The position numbers and the translations under genes were made by a program. From positions 1-42,237 of the forward strand of contig MLAK01000968.1 of NCBI GenBank assembly GCA_001839685.1: DNA of 42,237 nucleotides, read 5' to 3'. A model generated the notes under the pieces. The model searched no databases. It worked only from the letters and a program-made list of their open reading frames with translations, and had not been told where the DNA came from. The stretch comes from Tritrichomonas foetus (lineage: Eukaryota > Parabasalia > Tritrichomonadida > Tritrichomonadidae). Position 1 is the first letter of the stretch. The number at the start of each line of letters is the position of its first letter. Shown in pieces: positions 35,260 through 42,237 of the stretch.

Positions 35260-35685
35260 TCAAGAATGATGAATCGATTCGCATTGTTGCATCCATGGCG
35301 TATTTTTTGCAATCACATCCAGCATTTCTCTGATGCGTTTCAGCCAGAATTCTGCTTCTGCGCATGGCTGGCTTAATCCGATCACCTCGTTTTCGTAAGA
35401 TTCGGACTTCTGATTTAATGTTTCTTTAATTTCTTGAATATCTTTGCCAATGCAGGTTTCTTCATTTGCACGATCAATTATTCCATCAATTGTTTTCACT
35501 TTTTTGACAATTTGATCGGCCAGCTGAGGTAATTGCTCGAATTTGATAAGTTGTGGATCGTTTCCGGGGTTTGGGGCTGCAGCGTCGCGTTGGATATTTG
35601 ATATTGTCGTGAACATCGTATTCAAGAGATCTTCAAAGGCCTCTTGAAGCATTCCTACATGGTCTGGAATTCTGGCGGTAGTCAT
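35260..35685 (-). CDS. MED21: Mediator complex subunit 21 (MED21/SRB7)
   Basis: This 141-residue nuclear protein is predicted to belong to the Mediator middle module, which links transcription factors to RNA polymerase II. The family pattern is visible: an N-terminal helix DHVGMLQEAFEDLLNTMFTT then ISNIQ, the second conserved helix QLADQIVKKVKTIDGIIDRA, and a long C-terminal coiled coil SYENEVIGLSQPCAEAEFWL then KRIREMLDVIAKN. Human MED21 is 144 residues. The pattern of spacing and hydrophobic positions matches, but sequence identity is modest. The start is the first ATG and the stop is TGA. It is divergent from the NEK kinase across 86 bp. Confidence 0.7.
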   Translation of the reverse strand: MTTARIPDHVGMLQEAFEDLLNTMFTTISNIQRDAAAPNPGNDPQLIKFEQLPQLADQIVKKVKTIDGIIDRANEETCIGKDIQEIKETLNQKSESYENEVIGLSQPCAEAEFWLKRIREMLDVIAKNTPWMQQCESIHHS

Positions 35686-35771
35686 ATGAGAAATATTTTC
35701 AAAATATTTATTTCATATCACAGTTCATAATAGTGCACGTTTATTTTTAACTTCTATAAAAATTTATATCA
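35686..35771. promoter_or_regulatory. 86-bp divergent promoter region (MED21 / NEK)
   Basis: Both start codons are only 86 bp apart in opposite directions. The region is AT-rich and contains CATATCACAGTTCATAATAG (35714-35733). No exact initiator was assigned with confidence. Confidence 0.35.
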
Positions 35772-37046
35772 ATGGATCGATATACAAAAGTGAAAGATAT
35801 AGGCAAAGGATCATATGGACAAGTATCGCTTATGCAAGACACAAAAGACAGCAACAAATATGTGGTTGTGAAAACCATCAAAATAAAAAAGCGAAATTTA
35901 GATGAACTTCGAAGTGCCCAACAAGAAGCTAATTTTTTGAAGGAATTACATCACCCAAATGTGATACAGTATTATGATTCATTTAAGAATTCACCAACTG
36001 AGTTTTGCATCGTTCTTGAATATGCAGATGCAAAAGATGTAAATCACTATGTTCAAAGGCACCCAACCATACCAGAAGATCGTGTTTTGCAAATATTTTC
36101 ACAAGTTATTCTTGGAATTTCTTATCTTCACTCACAAAATATTCTCCATCGTGATATTAAAATTGCCAACATCTTTTTATTCAAAAATGGTCTAGTTAAA
36201 ATTGGCGATTTTGGAATATCTCGTGAGATTTCTGATGATGCACTTGCAACAACAATGATAGGAACTCCCTACTTCATGGCTCCTGAAATTCTGCATGGTT
36301 TGCCCTATGGAAAGCCAGCTGACATTTGGGCAGCTGGTTGCGTTTTATTTGAGCTTATGACAGGTGATCATGCATTCACTGGAATTACAAGAGATGAACT
36401 CTTCGAAAACATCAAATATGGAGAAACCCCAAAATTACCACAAAGATACTCCGACAGCTTGAAGAAACTTCTTTTGAAAATGCTTGAGAAAGATCCTGCC
36501 TTACGACCAACAGCTAAAGATATTATTCAGATTCCACTTATTCAAAAAACACTTATTACTCTTGAGAAAAAGATTAAAATTGATCCTAACTATTCCGAAA
36601 AATCACCTAAAAAGTCACATAAAAAACATTCGAATAGTCAAATTGAACAAAGTGATGATGAAACTCCGCAGGAAGAAGATATTCCTGATTGGATTAAAGA
36701 TAACAAAAAAGTTGCTTCAGAGCTTGTGAGACAGAGCTTTTCGAAAATTAAGGCAGATTTGGATCTATTTCACCAAATTATTCGATCATCAATTTCACAC
36801 ATTCCAAAAATTGTCGCACAACCAGAATTTAGTTCTAATCTTTCAACAAGGAGAACAAAACTTGAAAATACATGCAAAGAAAGATTCGGTGAAGAGAATT
36901 ACCAAAAGATTATGGCATTTGTAAAAGAAAATTGGACAGAAAACAGAGACAAAATCACTTTGTTAATTGGATGGGAATATTATCCTGAAGATGAAATGAA
37001 ATTGATTGATAGCATTATGATGATAGATAGATTTTTAACTCATTAG
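35772..37046 (+). CDS. NEK-family Ser/Thr protein kinase
   Basis: This 424-residue protein has a complete kinase domain in about residues 4-260: G-loop IGKGSYGQV (10-18), K34 in VVVKTIK, E52, HRDIKIANIF (HRD 126-128), DFG 146-148, activation loop TMIGTPYFMAPEIL (162-174) and ADIWAAGCVLFELMTGDHAF. The wording VKIGDFGIS and QYYDSF is characteristic of NIMA-related kinases, which act in the cell cycle, centrosomes and flagella; the APE reads APE rather than the SPE of many NEKs. The C-terminal 160 residues are polar and helical (KNSPKKSHKKHS linker, then DWIKDNKKVASELVRQSF) with no known domain seen. The start is the first ATG and the stop is TAG. Confidence 0.9.
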   Translation: MDRYTKVKDIGKGSYGQVSLMQDTKDSNKYVVVKTIKIKKRNLDELRSAQQEANFLKELHHPNVIQYYDSFKNSPTEFCIVLEYADAKDVNHYVQRHPTIPEDRVLQIFSQVILGISYLHSQNILHRDIKIANIFLFKNGLVKIGDFGISREISDDALATTMIGTPYFMAPEILHGLPYGKPADIWAAGCVLFELMTGDHAFTGITRDELFENIKYGETPKLPQRYSDSLKKLLLKMLEKDPALRPTAKDIIQIPLIQKTLITLEKKIKIDPNYSEKSPKKSHKKHSNSQIEQSDDETPQEEDIPDWIKDNKKVASELVRQSFSKIKADLDLFHQIIRSSISHIPKIVAQPEFSSNLSTRRTKLENTCKERFGEENYQKIMAFVKENWTENRDKITLLIGWEYYPEDEMKLIDSIMMIDRFLTH

Positions 37047-37289
37047 GCACATTTTGTTATATGTAAAACTATATTTTATAATACGTATTCTGTATCATGC
37101 ATATTTATTTTGGAATATTCCACTACAATAACATGATTATGTCATTCTTTTTTAGAATGTTAGAATTTCAGACTTATTCCAAGGCTATTAATCTCAATGG
37201 ACTAGTCATGGGTGATAGTCATAAATGAATATGAAGAGAACTGAAGAAAAGGATGGCGAAAAAGTCAAAATTTTTGAAAAATGATTTGA

Positions 37290-39569
37290 ATGCATATATG
37301 GCCGAACAAAAATCTGATGAGTCAACAACCAGCAGTTCCTCCGCTTGATCCACGCATGAAACTCTTAATGCAAATGCTCAAAGAGCTACCAGCAGGTGCC
37401 TCAATTGAAAAAGTTTTGCCAGAAATCCCAAAATTTTTAAAAGAATTTGATCAAAATCAAACAAATGACACTTACTTCAATCTTTCCTTTTTTACAGCAA
37501 ATGTACTTATCGAGTGCGCACCAAAAATCGAAGATTACATGATTTCCAGAGTCAATATTTGTCGAAGATTACTGGAAATTGTTATCAGTTGGGGAATCTA
37601 TCCGCATTTGCCAAAATCACTACATATTAAATTCTTAGATGATCCACATTGGATTGAAACTGTTGCACCCCCCAGACTTCTTCGCCCAAAGCAGGAAATG
37701 CTTGATGCGTTGGAAATAGTTTTAAATACTGATGGTTTGGCCTTAATCCATCCACTTTTTGTTCAACATGCAATATGCATTTTCTATTATTTAGAGCCAG
37801 AAAAGCTTTCTAGTGTGATAGAAATGCAAAGAACTGACACCATTATTGCTTCGATTTTGGCACTTATTCCAACAGGTTTAAAACTTATGAATGTTCTTGT
37901 TGATATCATTAAAGAAAGAAATGATTCATTTGAAGCGATTGAAGAATCTCAATTTCCACCAAAATTGTGTGGAAGAGCAATTGCAGCAGTTCCAGAAAAT
38001 GACGATCCAGCAGAATATTTCCAGAAACTGTTGCCACGAGTTTTTAATGCTATAAATGCTGACAAAGGTGCAATTGTTGCAAAATGTATTTTAGCTTATG
38101 TCATCAAGTTTAACTTAAATCATTTTTATAATAGCTTTGATTTAAAACCATTAATTGAATGGCCCACTGAAGAAAACATTGCACCACTTTTATGGAAATT
38201 AGAAAATTACTTTTTTAGTGATGATTTACAAAAACTTTTAATTCCACCAATGCCACAAAGAATAGTACTCATTGCAGCTTTAACAACAGGTGAAATAAAT
38301 ACAAGAGCTATAAATATACTAAAGAGTTATATGAAAAGCTCAATTCTCTCAATCGAGCTAATCAAAAGTATTGCAGAAAACGCAACACTTTCACCAATCG
38401 GCTTAGATAACTTTACAATTGTTCATAATGACAATGGTCTCTTTGCAATTGAAGAAGAGCGTGATGATGATTTCGATATAATTTCCCAAATGTTAACAAT
38501 TCTCGCTGAACTTTATGATATTAAAGATACAATTGATATTGTTAACAAACTTCCATCAGCTTTAAATGGCTTCCATTTTGTATCACAGGCATTAGCCAGA
38601 TTCAAAGAAATTGATGATGACATTGCAGTTTGCCTATTAACTTATATATCCAAATTGAATACAGAAAAAGAAATCGGATCCGATATAGCTCGATTAATTA
38701 TTGAAATGTGTCCGAAACTGAAAGAAGTTCCACAGTGCGTTGTTGACTCTTTGGGTGAATTAATTCCTGAAATTAAACTCTATCGAATTATCGGCTCTGA
38801 ACCAGAAAATACTAAACAAGAAGATTTCGATAAAGTTCAACTGCTTCAAGATTTAACTTCTCCTATCGTTCCATTACGTGCACGAGGTCTTTTTACTCTC
38901 CGTAAAGGTGTCATGAAAGTTGGTCACCCACTTAGAGATGAAGAAACAATTAAATCAATTTTTCCAACAATTGAGAGAGAGCTTAAACATGATGATACTT
39001 TTGTATTTTTGAATGCCATTTTTTGCCTTGAATCAATTGCAGATGTTTTCCCACATCTTGTAATTGAAACCTTGACTGCCCAATTCCCACAAAAAGATAT
39101 TGATTTATCTTTAAAAGTTGGTCAAGTTTTAATGTTGTGTGCAAGACGGACAGGACCTGGATTGATTCATTCAGCAGATGGAAACCTTTGTGGACATTTT
39201 ATCAAAGCTTTTGCACGTGGAATTGATCATGATTCATCACTTGTTCAAGCAAGCTCCCTTTCTGATTTAGCAACTTTTGTCGAAGCTTTATCTTTCGGAT
39301 GTTATCCGTGGTTCACTGATATTGTCACAACTGTTTGCAATACTTGGCAGATCCATCATACAATTGAAGTTCGAAGAGCTTCATCATTTACTTGTTATAA
39401 AATTGTACAAGTTATGGGCAAAGGATTTGAAGAATTTTCAAAAGATGATTTAATGAATTTAATCAATTGTGTGAAGAAAAACAGAGAAGGTGAACTTGAT
39501 GAAGTTGCTCACCAAAATGCAGAAGATTGCTATCAAACTCTTTGGGATATTTGTCCGATGCTTCTTTAA
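37290..39569 (+). CDS. TANGO6: TANGO6/RTP1-like HEAT-repeat protein
   Basis: This 759-residue protein is an all-helical HEAT/ARM array. The C-terminal quarter (from about residue 517: VQLLQDLTSPIVPLRARGLF then TLRKGV, ...FVFLNAIFCLESIADVFPHL, DLSLKVGQVLMLCARRTG, ASSLSDLATFVEALSFG, EVRRASSFTCYKIVQVMGKG) matches the pattern of the RTP1_C1 domain shared by TANGO6 (animals) and Rtp1 (yeast). Yeast Rtp1 helps nuclear import and assembly of RNA polymerase II; TANGO6 was also found in secretion screens. Animal TANGO6 has about 1,090 residues, so this one is shorter, mainly at the N-terminus. The start is uncertain: the ATG at 37290 or the next at 37317 (MSQQPAVP), which gives a more plausible N-terminus. 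The stop is TAA. Confidence 0.75.
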   Translation: MHIWPNKNLMSQQPAVPPLDPRMKLLMQMLKELPAGASIEKVLPEIPKFLKEFDQNQTNDTYFNLSFFTANVLIECAPKIEDYMISRVNICRRLLEIVISWGIYPHLPKSLHIKFLDDPHWIETVAPPRLLRPKQEMLDALEIVLNTDGLALIHPLFVQHAICIFYYLEPEKLSSVIEMQRTDTIIASILALIPTGLKLMNVLVDIIKERNDSFEAIEESQFPPKLCGRAIAAVPENDDPAEYFQKLLPRVFNAINADKGAIVAKCILAYVIKFNLNHFYNSFDLKPLIEWPTEENIAPLLWKLENYFFSDDLQKLLIPPMPQRIVLIAALTTGEINTRAINILKSYMKSSILSIELIKSIAENATLSPIGLDNFTIVHNDNGLFAIEEERDDDFDIISQMLTILAELYDIKDTIDIVNKLPSALNGFHFVSQALARFKEIDDDIAVCLLTYISKLNTEKEIGSDIARLIIEMCPKLKEVPQCVVDSLGELIPEIKLYRIIGSEPENTKQEDFDKVQLLQDLTSPIVPLRARGLFTLRKGVMKVGHPLRDEETIKSIFPTIERELKHDDTFVFLNAIFCLESIADVFPHLVIETLTAQFPQKDIDLSLKVGQVLMLCARRTGPGLIHSADGNLCGHFIKAFARGIDHDSSLVQASSLSDLATFVEALSFGCYPWFTDIVTTVCNTWQIHHTIEVRRASSFTCYKIVQVMGKGFEEFSKDDLMNLINCVKKNREGELDEVAHQNAEDCYQTLWDICPMLL

Positions 39570-39586
39570 GAAAAATCAATTTGATC

Positions 39587-39640
39587 AAGAAAACATTTCA
39601 TGAAAAACATTTCAAGAAAACATCTCATGAAAACCATTTG
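39587..39640. repeat. 27-bp tandem duplication downstream of the TANGO6 gene
   Basis: Two adjacent 27-bp units (39587-39613 and 39614-39640) share 24 positions and both contain AAGAAAACATNTCATGAAAA. It is near the stop codon, probably in the 3' UTR or just after. Its function is unknown. Confidence 0.7.
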
Positions 39641-39862
39641 ATAAGTGAGATTGTGAATTTTGAAATACCAGAAAAAAAAAGATTTTTGTTACTAAAATAT
39701 TAACTCATAGAAAATCACCATACTTTTAATTTTTTATATATGTTCATCAATCCTGAAAGTATCTGACAGTGGTTGTTCTAAAGGGTTTTAAACAAGAATA
39801 CTTACGAAGGCAAATAAGAAAAATCCAATAGTATAAATTTAATAATAAAATCATGGAATTAT

Positions 39863-40447
39863 CTATAATATTAATAGTATTAATACAATAATTAATAGAA
39901 TAAGTAAAATAGTCGACAAAGCTATCGATTTCTTTTTTCTTGAATCAGGCTGTGATTTTTGTGATTTAACTTTAGAATGCGTTCGTTTCTTTGGAAGTAC
40001 TGGAGAAAGCCGATCAGAATATTCAGAATAATTTTCAGAACTTGATATGTTCAATAATGTCGGATTGGTGCTCTGTAAATTTGATGGCAGTACTTTTTTG
40101 GGCCTGGAATGATGACCTTTTGGTGGTGTTGGAGGTGGCACTTTTCTCTTTTTCTGAAATTGTTCTGGATTTAATGGATTTTCCATTTTCTTCCGATTTT
40201 CAACAAACTGGTTCGGCCTTTTGTATCCCCTCGAAGGAGCCGGTTGTTGAAAATCGGCTGGTTCCATCAGAATTCCTGTTGGCGGCTGGGTCGTTTTTGG
40301 TTCTTTTCGTGATTTGTAAGCTTGAAGGGCGTAAATGTAATCTTTCTTTGTTTTACCGTTTGGAATAATTTGAAATTGCTGGCAGACAAATCGTAGCGCT
40401 GAAATTGTATTGCTTTCGAGGTTTTCCCAGTTTATTTCTTTCTCCAT
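39863..40447 (-). CDS. small tail-anchored protein with SAP/LEM/HeH-like N-terminus, possible inner-nuclear-membrane protein
   Basis: This is a 194-residue protein. Residues 8-46 (SALRFVCQQFQIIPNGKTKK then DYIYALQAYK) have the spacing of a helix-extended-loop-helix: 'x(L)xxxCxxxxIxxxGxxxKxxYIxxL'. SAP, HeH and LEM domains look alike in this region, which binds DNA or BAF. A long Lys/Pro/Ser-rich linker (50-170) contains PPPTPPKG and basic clusters (KKRK, KVKSQKSQ). The last 21 residues are a hydrophobic span (IALSTILLILLIIVLILLIL) with only a few residues after it, so it is tail-anchored. LEM-like plus linker plus TM resembles emerin- or Src1-type inner nuclear membrane proteins. No homologue is known to me in parabasalids. 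The start is the first ATG and the stop is TAG. Confidence 0.6.
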   Translation of the reverse strand: MEKEINWENLESNTISALRFVCQQFQIIPNGKTKKDYIYALQAYKSRKEPKTTQPPTGILMEPADFQQPAPSRGYKRPNQFVENRKKMENPLNPEQFQKKRKVPPPTPPKGHHSRPKKVLPSNLQSTNPTLLNISSSENYSEYSDRLSPVLPKKRTHSKVKSQKSQPDSRKKKSIALSTILLILLIIVLILLIL

Positions 40448-41512
40448 TTTTTATTCCGAAAATTGAATGGATTCACATTTTTGGCAATTTTCATGTTGAA
40501 ATATCTTGACTGATACTTTATCATTTACGTGTTTTCAACTCTTATATAATAGAAAAGAGATATTTTCACTTAAAAAGTCACCAAGCATCTATGCTACGAA
40601 CATGATGGCAACTCATTCCTATCCAACTTTAATAAATAATTACGATGATTAGAGAGAGTTGAGTTCATTTTTTCTGTCAATCCTGTTCGAAATATATTTT
40701 TCTAAAAATGATATTTCATATTTTTATCTAATCATAATTATGATAAAATGAATTCTTCAAAAATGATTACAAAAGAACCTTAAATGTCATATTTTGATTG
40801 TTGGCTAATATGTTTCTGCACTACTACCAAAAGGCTCAGGAAAAATGAAAATACTCTTTTCCTCTTTTTTCGCTTAGAATGATGGACTTAAAAATTTGAG
40901 TGTTCAGAAGTGATAGGCAAGCAAGTATAATAGCGCCATGTACAACACTTAGTATTCGAAAAAAAAATGAATTCTTACAATATAAAATGTCTTCTACAGG
41001 TAAAGTGAAATCAAATTGGCATGTAAAGACTTTCAAATTTAAGACTGTTTATATTGGTGAAGAAAGAATAAAGATGTGAATGACCAAGATTGCATAGATG
41101 GCCAATCAAAGTTGCACATGTTGACAGCAAAAACTTAATAAAAACTTGATGTAATTCTTGAATGTTTGTGTGTTTGAGTATTCAAAATTGCACAAAAGCG
41201 TTTTTAAGTTTACAAAAGTGGCATTTCAAAATTTCCATTGATGTCATATATGTTTGCATGTATGATTATTCAAAATTGCAAACAACTCCAAATAATTCGG
41301 ATTGTTTATTTGAAAACAGCAAAACTTGGCCGTAGGCTTTTGAAATCTTGGTTGCAGTACAGAGGCATACTGGCTAAATGATTTTACTTAAAATTAAAGA
41401 AAAATATTGAGAAAAAAAAGAATGATATGGAAATTGAAGTTTTGCCTTTAATAATAATTATAATTAGAAAGATAGTTATATTTCATGGTTTTGATGATGT
41501 TCCTGTTGTTGT
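40448..41512. other. long intergenic region, no gene seen
   Basis: This 1,065-bp AT-rich sequence holds the promoter of the tail-anchored gene (ATCCATTCAATTTTCGG is near its ATG, on the minus strand) and the 3' side of URM1. It includes two copies of TATTCAAAATTGCA (41179-41192 and 41266-41279). No RNA gene or coding signal was recognised. Confidence 0.45.
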
Positions 41513-41803
41513 TTAACCGCCATGAAGTGTCGAGATGAAGGTGATTATATCTTTTTGACAGAGAACTTTATCAAGACCTTCAATTTCGGAATCTGTATCG
41601 TTGAGCATTATTAAAATTCCGGCTACGACTTGGCCTTTGTCATCAACAAAGCGAATTGGATGATTTGGATCAATATATTTTTGTGCGAGAATTGAAGGCA
41701 ATTGGCCGAGTGTAGTTCCTTCTGGAACATCAAAGTCAAGTCCATTGGGAGCGTTAAAATCTGTTTGAAGGCCACCTTCGAAATCGACGTGAATATTGGT
41801 CAT
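41513..41803 (-). CDS. URM1: URM1, ubiquitin-related modifier and sulfur carrier
   Basis: This 96-residue protein is a ubiquitin-fold sulfur carrier. Its C-terminal Gly is activated by the E1-like UBA4/MOCS3, and the thiocarboxylate feeds thiolation of the wobble uridine in tRNA; it can also be conjugated to proteins under oxidative stress. The N-terminal strand starts NIHVDFEGGLQTDF. The helix includes LGQLPSILAQKYI. The C-terminus is VAGILIMLNDTDSEIEGLDK, then DIITFISTLHGG, ending in the diagnostic di-glycine at 95-96 with nothing after it. Length equals other URM1 proteins (about 99-101). The stop is TAA. A TCATA initiator lies 24 nt upstream of the ATG. Confidence 0.96.
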   Translation of the reverse strand: MTNIHVDFEGGLQTDFNAPNGLDFDVPEGTTLGQLPSILAQKYIDPNHPIRFVDDKGQVVAGILIMLNDTDSEIEGLDKVLCQKDIITFISTLHGG

Positions 41804-41825
41804 GATGATTTATGTTGACTTTTTC

Positions 41826-41830
41826 TATGA
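41826..41830 (-). promoter_or_regulatory. candidate initiator (TCATA) of URM1
   Basis: TCATA fits TCA(+1)-Py-T/A, with the predicted start A 24-25 nt before the ATG. A GGCCATATAATC element (41829-41840) overlaps it. Confidence 0.4.
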
Positions 41831-42237
41831 TTATATGGCCGGATTGATCATTTAAACAATGAACTTTTTAACCTGGTAAATGGTTGATGTCATCAGATAT
41901 TAGCTGATGGCTAATTACCTTCGATGAGAGAACATTAGATGAGACTCTCATCATGAGAGAACTTGATACTGCATTATGTCTTTTCAAAATGATCTAATCT
42001 GAAAAAAAATCATTTACAAATAAAAAAAGGTTAAACTATGCATACACACAACCGTATTAACAACACCTTCTTCGCTTGATTTCCCATTAGTTATCTCTAT
42101 TCTTTCCAATTTTTATTTCTTGATGTGATGATTTCTATGATCAAATAAAAATGGAATTCATATATATTATGTTTGAGTCATTACGACCCCTTAAAAATTT
42201 TTCATCACTGACACCATCAATTCAAAAATAACCCAAA
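41831..42237. other. right-edge intergenic region
   Basis: About 400 bp of AT-rich sequence upstream of URM1 to the window end. No gene or RNA was recognised. Confidence 0.4.

Overview
The window looks like nuclear DNA from a parabasalid protist, most likely Tritrichomonas (T. foetus-like) or a close relative of Trichomonas. This is an inference. It rests on the AT-rich, gene-dense layout, long intronless reading frames for clearly eukaryotic proteins, short gaps between genes, a few trichomonad-type initiator matches (TCA-Py-T/A) close to start codons, decayed Sel1-like repeat sequence, and kinase, leucine-rich-repeat and alpha-solenoid proteins of the kinds these genomes carry in large families. 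The standard code fits: TAA, TAG and TGA all end genes here. One 200-base run of N marks an assembly gap inside a tandem repeat.

Layout, left to right. Positions 1-4.5 kb: a doubtful 3' gene end at the edge, ribosomal protein L7 (-), a protein O-mannosyltransferase without MIR domains (+), a HAD-family phosphatase (+) and an intact tRNA-Arg(ACG). Positions 4.5-10.6 kb: a 1.26-kb non-coding stretch, then a 1,605-residue WD-repeat/coiled-coil protein of the CFAP43/CFAP44 type (axonemal dynein tether). Positions 10.8-17.2 kb: three minus-strand genes: a ubiquitin-like/TPR/SGNH-like protein, the ribosome-rescue GTPase HBS1, and the AP-3 adaptor mu subunit. Positions 17.2-19.2 kb: a gene-free island with an eight-copy 20-bp minisatellite and two decayed Sel1-repeat gene pieces lying head to head. 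Positions 19.2-24.7 kb: the GARP/EARP tether VPS51 (+), a GT61-like type II membrane protein (-), and 70 bp away in the opposite direction a type I surface protein with an NDNDKE repeat that holds the gap. Positions 25.5-32.5 kb: a leucine-rich-repeat protein (-) and an unrecognised 1,457-residue alpha-solenoid protein with a Glu/Gln-rich repeat tail (-). Positions 32.6-37 kb: an RCC1-coiled-coil-kinase fusion (+) whose kinase domain is cut by a TGA, Mediator subunit MED21 (-) and a NEK-like kinase (+). Positions 37.3-42.2 kb: a TANGO6/RTP1-like HEAT protein (+), a small tail-anchored protein with a possible LEM/HeH fold (-), and the sulfur-carrier/modifier URM1 (-).

Most genes are independent housekeeping units, and no operon-like system is visible. 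The themes are membrane traffic (AP-3 mu, VPS51, perhaps TANGO6), translation and tRNA function (L7, HBS1, URM1, tRNA-Arg), the flagellum (CFAP43/44, perhaps the NEK) and the cell surface (PMT, GT61-like protein, repeat surface protein). Three gene pairs are divergent across 70-166 bp and may share promoters. The observations most worth following are the TGA that replaces the conserved subdomain-XI arginine of the RCC1-kinase with the rest of the domain still in frame, the ubiquitin-like/TPR/SGNH protein whose catalytic serine is replaced by Glu, and the possible parabasalid inner-nuclear-membrane protein.
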